A DNA stretch of 64,000 nucleotides. Source: Paraburkholderia nodosa DSM 21604 (GTDB lineage: Bacteria > Pseudomonadota > Gammaproteobacteria > Burkholderiales > Burkholderiaceae). Both the position numbers and the translations under genes were made by a program. The stretch is from positions 62,001-126,000 of the forward strand of contig NZ_JAFA01000011.1 in NCBI RefSeq assembly GCF_000519185.1, written 5' to 3'. Shown piece after piece: positions 43,612 to 52,924 of the stretch; within the stretch, counting starts at the first letter, position 1, and the number at the start of each line of letters is the position of its first letter. The notes under the pieces are model-generated. The model saw nothing but the letters and a program-made list of their open reading frames with translations. It ran no database searches and had not been told where the DNA came from.

Positions 43612-43658
43612 GCAGGAACAAATGCAAACGAGCGGGCATTTGGCCGCTCGTTTGCATT
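43612..43658 (-). terminator. Strong terminator hairpin of the TPR-protein gene
   Basis: A perfect 15-bp inverted repeat (43621-43635 with 43644-43658) and an 8-base loop lies 28 bases downstream of the minus-strand gene at 43687. It is followed on the minus strand by TTTGTTCC. Confidence 0.75.
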
Positions 43659-43686
43659 GAAAGTGACGCGTTGACAATCGTGTGGT

Positions 43687-45096
43687 CTAGCCGCGAAGCA
43701 ACCAGCCGATGGCGCGCGAAACGACGTCGTGCCATTCGCCCATTCGCGTCTGGCGCAGGACCGTCGCCGCGCTCATCCACGGCGTGCGCGCGCCAGTCTG
43801 GCCCCAGCGCCATTCGCCCGCCGGGTTGACGAGCACGGCGGTTGGCTTGCCCACCATCGCGCTCAGGTTGGCGGCGACGGCGTCCACACTCAGCACCGCG
43901 TCGAGCTGCTCGATGCAGGCCGCCGTGTCGGCAAAGCTTGCGATGCCGGGCCCGTAGTGGCTCACGGCGCCTCGGGGCGTGCCGTTCGCCAGCTCGGCAA
44001 CGGGGTGGTGCAGGCTCACGAACTGGACTTCGCGCGTGAGCGCGGGGTGGGTAGTGAGGCGCTCGACTTGCGCGAGCGGCACGCTGCGCAAGCCGGCCCA
44101 GCAACGTTCCTTGCTGCCGATATCCGTGGCGTGTCGCTGCGCGCAGTCCCAGAAGAGGCCGACGAGCCGTTTGCCTGGTTCGCGCGCGCGCAGCGTTTGC
44201 GACCACGTGGACGCGCGTTCGCGCGCCGCCGCGGGCGCACGCAGATAAGCGTCGAAATAGGGTTGGGGCCGCGGTGAATCATCGGCTGCGAGCAGCGGCA
44301 GATGGAGCAGCGTGGCCTGCAGGGTCGGCGTGAAGCTTTTGATCGTCTCCTGCGCTTCGGTCGGCAAGGGCGCGCTCACCGCGAGCGGGCGCGCGGCGGC
44401 AAGCACGGTGCACCCCGGCAAGGAAGCCTGAATGAGGCCATGAATCGCGTGGTCGCACGTGAGCATGATGTCGGCGCCTGCGTCACGCCACTGGCGCACG
44501 GAAGCGAACAACAGGAACTGATCGCCAAAGCCTGTCTGGTGAGTCACGAGCACGCGCTCGCCGCGCAGGTCGCGTTGGCCGTTCCACATCGGCGCCTCGG
44601 CGTAGCGATAGTTGCCGCTGTCGCCATGATTGCGGCCGAGCCAGTGTGTGAAACCGCGCGTGTCGCCGAGGCTCAGCAGCGCTTCGGCCAGCCACTTGCG
44701 CGCTCTTTGAGCGTCGCGTGAGAGATCGGCCGGATGGTTGCTCAACGCGGTCTCGAGGTGTTCGATGGCGCGCTGTGTTTCGCCGCTCAGGTAGAGGTCG
44801 CGTCCGATCCGCGCTTCGCAGAACAGCGGGCTCCACGGCAACGACTGGTGCGCGAGCCAGTTGGCGGCCGCCTCGGCGTGGCGCCCGCGCAGGCGCAACG
44901 CGCGGCCTCGCGCGTGGATGAACCCGCGGTTGCCGGGATCGAGCGCGAGTCCTTTGTCGGCCCAGGGCAGCATCTGCTCGTCGCGTCGCGCATGGACCAG
45001 CGTTTGACAGATCTGCATGAGCAGGTCCCTATTTTCGGGCGCGCGTGCGTGGGCCTCGAAGGCTTCGAGAAGTTGTTGCTGGACGGATTGGGACAT
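43687..45096 (-). CDS. TPR protein with C-terminal glycosyltransferase-9-like domain
   Basis: The N-terminal 150 residues are tetratricopeptide-like (LLEAFEAHARAPENRDLLMQ, WADKGLALDPGNRGFIHARG, AIEHLETALSNHPADLS). From about residue 185 (VLVTHQTGFGDQFLLFASVRQW) comes a domain with the GFGDxxLF pattern found in GT9/heptosyltransferase-like proteins that often follow TPRs. It includes RLVGLFWDCAQRHATDIGS and VLSVDAVAANLSAMVGKPTAVLV near the end. Typical ADP-heptose binding residues cannot be confirmed by eye, so activity is uncertain. The start ATG 45096 has no clear Shine-Dalgarno. It is monocistronic. Confidence 0.8.
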   Translation of the reverse strand: MSQSVQQQLLEAFEAHARAPENRDLLMQICQTLVHARRDEQMLPWADKGLALDPGNRGFIHARGRALRLRGRHAEAAANWLAHQSLPWSPLFCEARIGRDLYLSGETQRAIEHLETALSNHPADLSRDAQRARKWLAEALLSLGDTRGFTHWLGRNHGDSGNYRYAEAPMWNGQRDLRGERVLVTHQTGFGDQFLLFASVRQWRDAGADIMLTCDHAIHGLIQASLPGCTVLAAARPLAVSAPLPTEAQETIKSFTPTLQATLLHLPLLAADDSPRPQPYFDAYLRAPAAARERASTWSQTLRAREPGKRLVGLFWDCAQRHATDIGSKERCWAGLRSVPLAQVERLTTHPALTREVQFVSLHHPVAELANGTPRGAVSHYGPGIASFADTAACIEQLDAVLSVDAVAANLSAMVGKPTAVLVNPAGEWRWGQTGARTPWMSAATVLRQTRMGEWHDVVSRAIGWLLRG

Positions 45097-45211
45097 GGCG
45101 CGGGCTGACGTTGAATGTTTCCGGGAGCCGGAAAAATTCTATCGACGCCATCCCGCAGGGGAATCGGACAAATCTGAGATGTCGCGTGGACTGGCGCTGT
45201 CGGCGCGTCGC

Positions 45212-45255
45212 AAAGAAAAACGGCGGCGCCGCGCTGGAAGCGCTGCGCCGCCGTT
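45212..45255 (-). terminator. Rho-independent terminator of the porin gene
   Basis: On the minus strand, AACGGCGGCGC pairs with GCGCCGCCGTT and is followed by TTTTTCTTTG. It lies about 36 bases after the porin stop. Confidence 0.8.
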
Positions 45256-45290
45256 GTGCCGGCCATCAGACCCGGCGATGCAACCCGCTA

Positions 45291-46397
45291 TCAGAAGATG
45301 TTGCGAAAGCCGACGGCGACGCCGGTCTGGTTGTTGCGACCCGGGAAGTCGGCCGTTGCCGAGCCGGTGCCGCGCATGAAGTCGACCGTGCCGTACACCT
45401 CGGTGCGCTTGGACAGCGAGTACTCGGCCAGCAGTACTGCCGAGTAGCGCACGCCGGTGCTGAGCGTCACGCCGTCTTCATTCAGGCCGTTCTTTGCGTG
45501 GTCGTAGTAGTACGCTGCAGTCAGCAGCAGCGGCGAGCTAACCTGCCACGTTGCGCCGGCGTAGAGACCGTTGTCGATACGGTTGGTTTTCGTCACGGGC
45601 GTCATGAAGTTGATCGCTGCAGGCGAGTTCGCGGCTGCCATGTACTGGTCCACCACGCCCGTATTGTCCTGGCCCCACAGCCAGCCGCCGTATAGGTGGA
45701 CCGGACCGAGCGCATAGACTGCGCCGAGGTTGGCCACGCGGTACTTGTTGTTGTGGGCGTCGCTATTCTGCTGATAGCCCGCGAGCAGCGAGACCGGGCC
45801 CGCTGCGTAAGTGGCCGTGAAGCCGTACATGTTGCTCGCGCCGACGCTGCCCGCCACGCCGCCGAAACTGTACATGCCTTCGACTTCGAGGCCGCCGAAC
45901 TTGCCGTCGTACTTGACCGAGTTGTTCTCACGCAGACCGTAGCCGAGTGCGCCCGGCAGCCAGCCGTCCTGGTCGAAGTTGCCAACGGTCAGCGGGTCGA
46001 AGGTGTTACCCAGTTGATCGAACAGGGGCGTGTTCTGACGGCCCATCGTGACCGTGCCGTACTTGTTGCTCGATATCCCCACGTACGCCATCCGGTTGAA
46101 CAGCGTGTTCGAGCTCGCCAGTTGGCCGTTCCAGAGGTTGAACCCGTTCTCGAGGCGGAACACGGCTGAGAGGCAGCCGCCCAGATCCTCGGAGCCCTTC
46201 AGGCCCCAGCGGCTGCCGGTGATCGGGCCTTGCGTCATCTGCAGCTCGTTGTCGTTGTGCGCGTTGGCGTTCGTGAGGTAGCGGATGCTGGTGTCGACGA
46301 TGCCGTACAGCGTGACCGAGCTTTGCGCGAAGCTGTGCTGGCAAGCGAGTGCGAGGGCGAGGCCGCCGACGGCCGATGCGATCTGGGTGTGTCTCAC
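45291..46397 (-). CDS. Gram-negative outer-membrane porin (Burkholderia type)
   Basis: A 16-strand trimeric general porin by family. GTG 46397 starts a 368-aa precursor, with AAAGGA upstream. The signal peptide is residues 1-24 (cleavage after SFA). The mature protein begins QSSVTLYGIVDTSIRYLTN. It carries SRWGLKGSEDLGGCLSAVFRLENGF, FNRMAYVGISSNKYGTVTMGRQ and ends in a beta strand with terminal Phe (VAVGFRNIF), needed for BAM recognition. It is a single gene with its own terminator, and its long upstream region (46398-46768) is shared with the divergent SDR gene. Confidence 0.95.
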   Translation of the reverse strand: MRHTQIASAVGGLALALACQHSFAQSSVTLYGIVDTSIRYLTNANAHNDNELQMTQGPITGSRWGLKGSEDLGGCLSAVFRLENGFNLWNGQLASSNTLFNRMAYVGISSNKYGTVTMGRQNTPLFDQLGNTFDPLTVGNFDQDGWLPGALGYGLRENNSVKYDGKFGGLEVEGMYSFGGVAGSVGASNMYGFTATYAAGPVSLLAGYQQNSDAHNNKYRVANLGAVYALGPVHLYGGWLWGQDNTGVVDQYMAAANSPAAINFMTPVTKTNRIDNGLYAGATWQVSSPLLLTAAYYYDHAKNGLNEDGVTLSTGVRYSAVLLAEYSLSKRTEVYGTVDFMRGTGSATADFPGRNNQTGVAVGFRNIF

Positions 46398-46559
46398 GGT
46401 GGGATCCTTTTTCTTCTGCTGCGTGTTGTTAGTGTCTCGGACCGCCGGGGTACCAGGGTCCGTATTTCTTGTATGCCGAGCCAGTGGGTGCTGGCTGGGA
46501 CGCGATCATAGACGCTACGGCGGTCGGGTGAAAACGCTGGCGTCGCGCGATTGCAACAG

Positions 46560-46571
46560 TTGCGCGCGCAA
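46560..46571. promoter_or_regulatory. 12-bp palindrome in the porin/SDR intergenic region
   Basis: TTGCGCGCGCAA is a perfect palindrome about 165 bases upstream of the porin start. It may be a regulator site. No partner regulator is identified. Confidence 0.3.
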
Positions 46572-46627
46572 TTAACTCCTCATGTGTTTCCTTTTTCAGC
46601 CTACCCAGCCCGCATACGGCCGGCCGC

Positions 46628-46665
46628 AAAAGCACAAATACCGTTTAATGAACGGTCGTGCTTTT
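46628..46665. promoter_or_regulatory. Extended palindrome upstream of the SDR gene, candidate operator
   Basis: ACCGTT-N5-AACGGT (46640-46656) is a perfect inverted repeat nested in a second one, AAAAGCAC (46628-46635) with GTGCTTTT (46658-46665). It lies about 105 bases upstream of the SDR start. This resembles a TetR-type operator, though a hairpin terminator for transcripts entering from the left is also possible. Confidence 0.45.
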
Positions 46666-46768
46666 CCCTGGTTGCCAAGCTGGCGGGCCTCGCTAGAATC
46701 GTTGGCATCTCATCGCGTTCCGCAATGCGGAGCGACGGCCGGTCGACAGACATCAAGGAGACGAAAGC

Positions 46769-47542
46769 ATGCGGGTCAGGGAAATGTTCGAGTTGGGTGG
46801 TCAGGTCGCACTCATCACCGGCGGCTCGCGCGGGCTGGGTTTGCAGATGGCGCAGGCGCTCGGCGAGATGGGCTGCCACGTGGTGATCACGGCGCGCAAG
46901 GCCGACGAACTCGCCCAGGCTGCAAGCCATCTGCAGGCGCTCGGCATCAAGGCGACCACGATCGTGAGCGACCTGCAGCGCGCCGAGGCGGTGAAGCCGC
47001 TCGTGGACGAGACGCTGGCGGCCGGCGGTCAGATCGACATTCTCGTGAACAATGCGGGCGCCACGTGGGGCGCCCCCGCGGAGGATTATCCCGACGAGGC
47101 GTGGCACAAGGTCATGAACCTGAACGTGACCGCGCCGTTCTTCCTCGCGCGTGAAGTGGGCAAGCGCAGCATGATCCCGCGCCAGCGTGGCAAGATCATC
47201 AACGTGGCTTCGATTGCCGGCCTGAAGGGGTCCCTCGGGGCCATGCAGACCATCGCGTACAACACCTCGAAGGCGGCGGCCATCAACTTCACGCGTGCGC
47301 TGGCTGCCGAATGGGGCAAGTACAACATCAACGTGAATGCGATCTGCCCGGGCTTCTTTCCCTCGAAGATGTCGGCGGGCCTGCTCGACAAGCTGGGGCA
47401 GGTGGTGATCGACCATACGCCGCTGCACCGTCTCGGCGACGACGACGATCTCAAGGGCGCCGTGGTGTTTCTCGCGAGCCAGGCGTCGCGGCATATGACG
47501 GGCCAATATCTCGCCGTGGATGGCGGCGCGAGCATCGTCTGA
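46769..47542 (+). CDS. Short-chain dehydrogenase/reductase (SDR)
   Basis: A 257-aa classical SDR: cofactor motif TGGSRGLG (18-25), VNNAGATWG, the catalytic Ser in NVASIAGLKGS and the catalytic YNTSK, then CPGFFPSKMS. The acidic or basic residue after beta-2 is TARKAD, an Arg that favours NADP(H). It resembles gluconate 5-dehydrogenase-like and 3-oxoacyl-ACP-reductase-like SDRs. The substrate is unknown. ATG 46769 follows AAGGAG. It is 81 bases before the acyl-CoA ligase gene on the same strand, so it probably acts in the same acyl or alcohol catabolic step. Confidence 0.9.
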   Translation: MRVREMFELGGQVALITGGSRGLGLQMAQALGEMGCHVVITARKADELAQAASHLQALGIKATTIVSDLQRAEAVKPLVDETLAAGGQIDILVNNAGATWGAPAEDYPDEAWHKVMNLNVTAPFFLAREVGKRSMIPRQRGKIINVASIAGLKGSLGAMQTIAYNTSKAAAINFTRALAAEWGKYNINVNAICPGFFPSKMSAGLLDKLGQVVIDHTPLHRLGDDDDLKGAVVFLASQASRHMTGQYLAVDGGASIV

Positions 47543-47623
47543 TTACGCATGGTACGTGGCGCCGGCCCTCAGCGAGCGGTTGGCGTCCGCGTTCTTCACA
47601 AGTCTTGCCTGACGGAGCCCGCC

Positions 47624-49339
47624 ATGTCCACGTCCGCCCCGACGCTTTCCGCAGATTCGCCGTCATCGCCGCAGCCGGCCTCGCCGCATTGGCCCGCGCA
47701 TCTTTCGCCGCATCTGAGCATTCCACAAACGAACCTCTTCTATAACGCAAAGGTCTCGGCGGCGCGTTATCCCGACAAGCCGTTCATCGTCTTCTACGAC
47801 ACGCCCGTTACGTTCGCGCAGTTCAAGGACGAGGCCGAGCGCGTAGCCGGCTATCTGCAGCAGGAATGCGGCGTGAAGGCCGGCGACCGCGTGCTGCTCT
47901 ATATGCAGAACAGCCCGCAGTGGGTCATCGCTTACTACGGCATCCTGCGCGCCAACGCCGTGGTCGTGCCGGTCAACCCGATGAATCTCACCGAGGAACT
48001 CGCGCATTACGTAGAAGACAGCGGCGCGACCACGGCTTTCGTCGCGCAGGATCTCTATCCGCGTATTGCGCCGCTCGTGCAGGAGGGCGAGGGCCTGAAG
48101 CATCTGCTCGTTGCGACCTATAGCGATTATCTGAAGTGCGAGCCCTTTTCGCCGCCGCCCGAATTCGTGAGCGCGCCGCGCTCCGTGAGCGGTCCGGGCG
48201 TCGCGCACTGGGCCGACGTGCTCGAGGCGCGTTGCGTGCCCGGAGCGCTAACCGCCGGCCCCGGCGACCTCTGCGTGATGCCATACACCTCGGGCACGAC
48301 GGGCAAGCCCAAAGGCTGTATGCACACGCATCGCAGCGTGATGGCGACGGCCGTGGGCGGCTGCAACTGGTTTGGAAGTAATCAGGATGCCGTACAACTT
48401 TCGGTGCTGCCGCTCTTTCACGTAACCGGCATGCAGGGCGGCATGAACAGCCCGATCTACAACGGCTCGACCGTGGTGTTGCTGCCGCGCTGGGATCGCG
48501 ACGCCGCGGCGCGCGCGATCGAGCATTACCGCATCAACGGCTGGCAGGCGATCTCGACGATGGTGGTGGACTTCATCTCGAACCCGCGCATTCACGAGTA
48601 CGACCTGTCGAGCCTCGCCTGGATGCGCGGCGGCGGCGCGACCATGCCCGACGCGGTCGTGAAGAAGCTCAAGGACCTCACCGGGCTCGACTTCGTCGAG
48701 GGCTACGGCATGTCGGAAACCATGGCGGGCACGCATATCAATCCGCCGCAGCGTCCCAAGCCGCAGTGTCTCGGCATTCCGGTATTCGACGTCGACTCGC
48801 GTGTGATCGATCCGATTACGCTGGAGGAGGTGACGCCAGGCGATTCGGGCGAGCTGATCATGCATGCGCCGCAGGTGATGCAGGGCTACTGGCGCAACCC
48901 CAAGGCGACGAGCGAAGCGTTCATCGAACGCGACGGCAAGCGCTTCCTGCGCACAGGCGACCTCGTGCGGCGCGACGAAGAAGGCTATTACTTCATGACC
49001 GACCGCCTCAAACGCATGATCAACGCGTCGGGCTACAAGGTCTGGCCGGCCGAGGTCGAGGCGCTGATGTACCGGCACCCGGCGATCAACGAGGTGTGCA
49101 TCATCGGCACCCAGGACGCACGCCGCGGCGAGACCGTGAAGGCCGTGGTCGTGCTCGATCCGAAGCAGGTCGGCAGCGTGAACGAAGACGACATCATCGC
49201 CTGGTCGCATGACAACATGGCCGCGTACAAAGCGCCGCGCATCGTGCAGTTCGTGGACGCGCTGCCGAAGTCGGGCAGCGGCAAAATTCTGTGGCGCAAG
49301 CTGCAGGAAGAAGAGGCAGAGGCGCGCGGCAACGCCTGA
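47624..49339 (+). CDS. Medium/long-chain acyl-CoA ligase
   Basis: An adenylate-forming ligase of 571 aa from ATG 47624 (GGAG upstream). It has the P-loop YTSGTTGKPKGCMHTHRS, the GYGMSETMAGTHINPP motif, RTGDLVRRDEEGYYFMTDRLK and the C-terminal LPKSGSGKILWRKLQEEE with the catalytic Lys. It is about 10 to 20 residues longer at the N-terminus than usual, a short Ser/Pro-rich segment. It is distinct from the FadD in this window, without its N-terminal repeats. Probable partner of the upstream SDR. Substrate chain length not determinable. Confidence 0.9.
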   Translation: MSTSAPTLSADSPSSPQPASPHWPAHLSPHLSIPQTNLFYNAKVSAARYPDKPFIVFYDTPVTFAQFKDEAERVAGYLQQECGVKAGDRVLLYMQNSPQWVIAYYGILRANAVVVPVNPMNLTEELAHYVEDSGATTAFVAQDLYPRIAPLVQEGEGLKHLLVATYSDYLKCEPFSPPPEFVSAPRSVSGPGVAHWADVLEARCVPGALTAGPGDLCVMPYTSGTTGKPKGCMHTHRSVMATAVGGCNWFGSNQDAVQLSVLPLFHVTGMQGGMNSPIYNGSTVVLLPRWDRDAAARAIEHYRINGWQAISTMVVDFISNPRIHEYDLSSLAWMRGGGATMPDAVVKKLKDLTGLDFVEGYGMSETMAGTHINPPQRPKPQCLGIPVFDVDSRVIDPITLEEVTPGDSGELIMHAPQVMQGYWRNPKATSEAFIERDGKRFLRTGDLVRRDEEGYYFMTDRLKRMINASGYKVWPAEVEALMYRHPAINEVCIIGTQDARRGETVKAVVVLDPKQVGSVNEDDIIAWSHDNMAAYKAPRIVQFVDALPKSGSGKILWRKLQEEEAEARGNA

Positions 49340-49385
49340 GCGCGCGGGCCTGCGCAGTTCTCCTTCGTAGTCCTTCAATATCGAG

Positions 49386-49436
49386 CCCGTCTGGATAGCG
49401 CGCTAGTGCGCGCCAATCCAGACGGGTTTCGTTCTT
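49386..49436 (+). terminator. Rho-independent terminator of the SDR/acyl-CoA-ligase operon
   Basis: A perfect 11-bp stem, CCCGTCTGGAT (49386-49396) with its complement (49416-49426), plus an inner GC-rich palindrome in the loop, is followed by TTTCGTTCTT on the plus strand. Confidence 0.8.
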
Positions 49437-49464
49437 AACGGGCTGGCACGTTCGTGCGTACGCA

Positions 49465-49827
49465 TCAGGCGCCGGCAAGCGCGGGCAAACCGCCTTCGCG
49501 CCAATCCTGCTCCATCGCGGCTGCCTTGCTCCATTCCTGTGAACCGCGTTGAGCGGCCGCGGTCAGCGGCCATTCGCCCGGCGCCTGCGCGTTCTTGCGA
49601 GCCAGGATCGCCTCGCACAGAAATTCCATGCTGTACGCCTTCAGCAGATGCGGGTGATTCGTCTCGATATAGGCGGCGACGCGCGCATGTTCACCGGCGA
49701 TCGATGCGAGCGAGTCGAGCGTGCGCGCGTCCCAGCGAAAACGCAGGCCCAGTTCGGCAAATGCCGTATTGAATGCGCACAGCTGCGCGTCCAGTTGACG
49801 ATCGTGGCGGGTGTCCAGGTGGCTCAT
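49465..49827 (-). CDS. Conserved hypothetical protein, 120 aa
   Basis: The start ATG 49827 is set by GAGGAGACAGCC. The soluble protein has helical segments with AFNTAFAELGLRFRWDARTLDSL, a stretch IETNHPHLLKAYSMEFLCEAIL and a C-terminal part with Glu/Trp/Ala. No signal and no known domain. The HPHLLKAY motif is a good handle for searching relatives. It is convergent with the acyl-CoA ligase gene and divergent from the GntR regulator of the oxalate cluster, so it could share regulatory sequence with gntR. Confidence 0.7.
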   Translation of the reverse strand: MSHLDTRHDRQLDAQLCAFNTAFAELGLRFRWDARTLDSLASIAGEHARVAAYIETNHPHLLKAYSMEFLCEAILARKNAQAPGEWPLTAAAQRGSQEWSKAAAMEQDWREGGLPALAGA

Positions 49828-50004
49828 GGCTGTCTCCTCAAGTCGAGTGGCGTGAAGCAAGAGTAGAAGCGCCAATGAATAAACGATAGTTAAAGTTTTT
49901 TTCGAAAAATATAAGTGAAGCTGTATGGATTGCGGGTAAGCCCGCGAATCGAGCGCGATACGCGCCCGGTACGCGTAAACCCCGCTTAGCCATGAGCGTG
50001 TCGC

Positions 50005-50028
50005 TGATATATTGTATTGGAAATATGA
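50005..50028. promoter_or_regulatory. Candidate GntR operator / promoter element before gntR
   Basis: An AT-rich stretch, TGATATATTGTATTGGAAATATGA, contains ATATTGTAT (50009-50017), the same 9-mer as found in front of oxc. It lies 49-72 bases upstream of the gntR start. An approximate dyad is visible (ATATT...AATAT). Confidence 0.5.
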
Positions 50029-50076
50029 AATTCCCCGCCAGCGCCGGCTAAACAGAACGTTGGAGACAAACGACCG

Positions 50077-50796
50077 ATGTCCGCCGAAAGAGAACTCGTC
50101 ACCGGAATGCCCCCGGTCACCCTGACGCTGGAGCCGATTAACGCGACCGCTTCGCTGCGCGATCAGGCTTACGCGAAGCTCAAGCAGGCCATTGCCGAAA
50201 CCGACATCTACCGCTCGCGAGACGAGATCCGGCTAGACGAGAAGGAATTGACCGAGAAGCTCGGCGTGAGCCGAACGCCGGTTCGCGAGGCGATGACGCT
50301 GCTGGAACAGGAGGGCTTCCTGCGCACGGTGCCGCGACGCGGTGTTTACATCCTGCGCAAGACGCGCAAGGAGATCGTGGAGATGATCTATATGTGGGCC
50401 GCGCTAGAAAGCATTGCCGCGCGTCTCGCCACGCAGCGCGCTTCGGACGACGACATCGCAAGTCTGCGGCGGATGTTCGCGACCTTCGGCGATTCGACGC
50501 CCTCGGACCATATAGAGGAATACTCGGAAGCGAACATCATGTTTCACCAGTCACTGGTGGAGCTTTCGAAGTCGCCCCTCATCGTCGACACCATCAAGAA
50601 TATCTTCATGCATGTGCGCGCGATCCGGCGCATGACGATCGCGCAGAGCGATCGCGCGTCGCGCTCGATCGTCGAGCACATGCGCATTATCGAGGCGCTC
50701 GAGGCGCGCGACACCGAGCGCGTCGAGCAGCTCGTGCGGCAGCACTCGATCGAACTCGCGCTGTTCGTGGAAGCCAACTGCGATTTTCTGGACTGA
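50077..50796 (+). CDS. GntR-family (FCD/FadR-type) transcriptional regulator of the oxalate cluster
   Basis: A 239-aa regulator with an N-terminal winged helix (about 27-90: LRDQAYAKLKQAI, LTEKLGVSRTPVREAMTLLEQEGFLRTVPRRGVYI) and a C-terminal FCD ligand-binding domain (about 100-225) with EANIMFHQSLVELSKSPLI and HMRIIEALEARDTERVEQLV. It lies immediately upstream of oxc in the same direction, with 343 bases between, and the same ATATTGTAT element is seen before both genes. It probably controls the oxalate operon and itself. The effector might be oxalate, glyoxylate or a CoA-ester. This is inference from position. Confidence 0.9.
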   Translation: MSAERELVTGMPPVTLTLEPINATASLRDQAYAKLKQAIAETDIYRSRDEIRLDEKELTEKLGVSRTPVREAMTLLEQEGFLRTVPRRGVYILRKTRKEIVEMIYMWAALESIAARLATQRASDDDIASLRRMFATFGDSTPSDHIEEYSEANIMFHQSLVELSKSPLIVDTIKNIFMHVRAIRRMTIAQSDRASRSIVEHMRIIEALEARDTERVEQLVRQHSIELALFVEANCDFLD

Positions 50797-50812
50797 AACG
50801 TAGGGCGCGCCG

Positions 50813-50843
50813 CGTCGAGCCGCCGGTTCATATCGGCTCGACG
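50813..50843 (+). other. 10-bp perfect stem-loop after gntR
   Basis: CGTCGAGCCG (50813-50822) with its complement (50834-50843) and an 11-base loop lies 16 bases after the gntR stop. No T run follows. It probably marks the end of the gntR transcript or a stabilising hairpin. The rest of 50797-51070 shows nothing recognisable. Confidence 0.5.
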
Positions 50844-51070
50844 CATGAGTCAGCGGCATCGATACGCAAATCTTCTGAATGAGCGTCGGGATGCTGAAAG
50901 AAAGATATGGAGTCCGTAACAAATTCGTCAGGATGTTTGGGCCGATTGAAAGTGCTTGCCCATGGTGTGCCGCATCAAAGCTTGTCGCTGTGCGAGCGAT
51001 CGCACGAGAGCGCAACGGTGCAGCGCCGCGCGACGCAGTGCAGCAAACGCGGCATGGGTAAAAAAACGTC

Positions 51071-51100
51071 TTGACTAATATTGTGTGTGGAATATTGTAT
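51071..51100 (+). promoter_or_regulatory. Promoter and candidate GntR operator of the oxalate operon
   Basis: TTGACT (51071-51076), a 16-base spacer and TATTGT (51093-51098) form a plausible sigma-70 promoter. Two direct repeats ATATTGTGT (51078-51086) and ATATTGTAT (51092-51100) overlap it. The second is identical to the element before gntR. A repressor bound here would block polymerase. Confidence 0.55.
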
Positions 51101-51139
51101 ATCACGAATCACACAACGCCCCGCCAAAGAGGAGACGTC

Positions 51140-52888
51140 ATGGCAGAAGCAGGCATCAACGAGGCACAGCAGAACCCTGTGCCCGAAGCGCAGCAAACGA
51201 CCGATGGCTTTCATCTCGTCATCGACGCGCTGAAACTCAACGATATCGACACGATCTTCGGTCTCGTCGGTATTCCGATCACCGATCTCGCCCGTCTCGC
51301 GCAGGCCGAGGGCATGCGCTTCATCGGCTTCCGGCATGAGCAGAACGCCGGCAACGCCGCGGCCGTGGCGGGCTACATGACGAAGAAGCCGGGCATCTGC
51401 CTGACGGTTTCCGCGCCGGGTTTCCTGAACGGCCTCACGGCGCTGGCCAACGCGACCACGAACTGCTTCCCGATGATCCTCATCAGCGGTTCGAGCGAAC
51501 GCGAGATCGTCGACCTGCAGCAGGGCGACTATGAAGAGATGGACCAGCTCAACGCGGCGAAGCCTTATGCCAAGGCGGCGTATCGCGTGCTGCACGCCGA
51601 GGACATCGGCGTCGGCGTGGCGCGCGCGATTCGCGCGGCCGTTTCGGGCCGTCCCGGCGGCGTGTATCTCGACCTGCCGGCCAAGCTGCTTGCCCAGACC
51701 ATCGACGCGGTGAAGGGCCAGCAGTCGCTCATCAAGGTCGTCGACGCGGCGCCGCGCCAGATTCCCGCACCGGATGCGGTGCAGCGCGCTATCGACGTGC
51801 TCAGGAATGCGAAGCGTCCGCTGATCCTGCTCGGCAAGGGCGCCGCCTACGCCCAGGCCGACGCGCAGATCCGCGAACTGGTCGAGAAGAGCGGCATTCC
51901 GTATCTGCCGATGTCGATGGCCAAGGGTCTCTTGCCCGACACGCACGAGCAGTCGGCATCGGCCGCGCGCTCGTTCGTGCTGGCCGAGTCGGACGCTGTG
52001 GTGCTGATCGGCGCGCGTCTGAACTGGCTGCTCTCGCATGGCAAGGGCAAGACCTGGGGCGCGGGCGCCGGACCGAAGCAGTTCGTGCAGATCGACATTG
52101 CGCCGACCGAAATCGACAGCAACGTCGCCATCGAAGCGCCGGTGATCGGCGACGTCGGTTCCTGCGTGGAAGCGCTCGTTGCCGGCCTCGGCAATGACTT
52201 CCCGAAGCCGCCGGCAGAGTGGCTCGATGCCGTGGCCGAACGCAAGAACAAGAACCTGGAAAAGATGGCCGCGACGCTCGCGAAGAACCCGTCGCCGATG
52301 AACTTCCACAGCGCGCTGCGCGCCATCCGCGACGTGCTCAAGACGCGTCCCGACATCAACGTGGTCAACGAAGGCGCGAACACGCTCGACTACGCGCGCA
52401 GCATCATCGACATGTACCAGCCGCGCAAGCGCTTCGACTCGGGCACGTGGGGGATCATGGGCATCGGCATGGGCTTCGCGGTCGGCGCAGCCGTGACGAG
52501 CGGCACCCAGGTCGTGGCGATCGAGGGTGACAGCGCGTTCGGCTTCTCGGGCATGGAGCTGGAGACGATCTGCCGCTACAACCTGCCGGTCTGCACCATC
52601 GTGTTCAACAACAACGGCGTGTATCGCGGCACGGACGTCAACCCGAGCGGCGGCTGCGACGTCGCGCCGACGGTGTTCGTGAAGAACGCGCGCTACGACA
52701 AGATGATCGAGGCCTTCGGCGGCATCGGCCATCAGGCGACCACGCCCGAAGAACTCACGAGCGCACTGCTCGAAGCGATCGCGTCGGGCAAGCCCACGTT
52801 GATCAACGCAGTCATCGACGAATCGGCCGGGACCGAAAGCGGCCGCCTCACGAATCTGAATCCGCAAAGCGCGGCCATGAAGAAATAA
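51140..52888 (+). CDS. oxc: Oxalyl-CoA decarboxylase
   Basis: Oxc is a ThDP-dependent enzyme that turns oxalyl-CoA into formyl-CoA and CO2. ATG 51140 follows GAGGAGACGTC. The 582-aa protein has the pyrimidine-domain catalytic Glu in [16 protein letters not shown] (E67, equivalent to Glu56 of Oxalobacter Oxc after an 11-residue N-terminal extension), the central domain (about 215-350), and the ThDP-binding [19 protein letters not shown]...NNNG motif near residues 477-505. The long similarity along the chain and the frc gene that follows support oxalate rather than another 2-oxoacid substrate. It heads the operon oxc-frc-PAS-85aa-pntAB-oxlT. Confidence 0.95.
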   Translation: MAEAGINEAQQNPVPEAQQTTDGFHLVIDALKLNDIDTIFGLVGIPITDLARLAQAEGMRFIGFRHEQNAGNAAAVAGYMTKKPGICLTVSAPGFLNGLTALANATTNCFPMILISGSSEREIVDLQQGDYEEMDQLNAAKPYAKAAYRVLHAEDIGVGVARAIRAAVSGRPGGVYLDLPAKLLAQTIDAVKGQQSLIKVVDAAPRQIPAPDAVQRAIDVLRNAKRPLILLGKGAAYAQADAQIRELVEKSGIPYLPMSMAKGLLPDTHEQSASAARSFVLAESDAVVLIGARLNWLLSHGKGKTWGAGAGPKQFVQIDIAPTEIDSNVAIEAPVIGDVGSCVEALVAGLGNDFPKPPAEWLDAVAERKNKNLEKMAATLAKNPSPMNFHSALRAIRDVLKTRPDINVVNEGANTLDYARSIIDMYQPRKRFDSGTWGIMGIGMGFAVGAAVTSGTQVVAIEGDSAFGFSGMELETICRYNLPVCTIVFNNNGVYRGTDVNPSGGCDVAPTVFVKNARYDKMIEAFGGIGHQATTPEELTSALLEAIASGKPTLINAVIDESAGTESGRLTNLNPQSAAMKK

Positions 52889-52924
52889 GACCCCATAGAT
52901 CAGGTAGATCAGGAGATACGAGAA

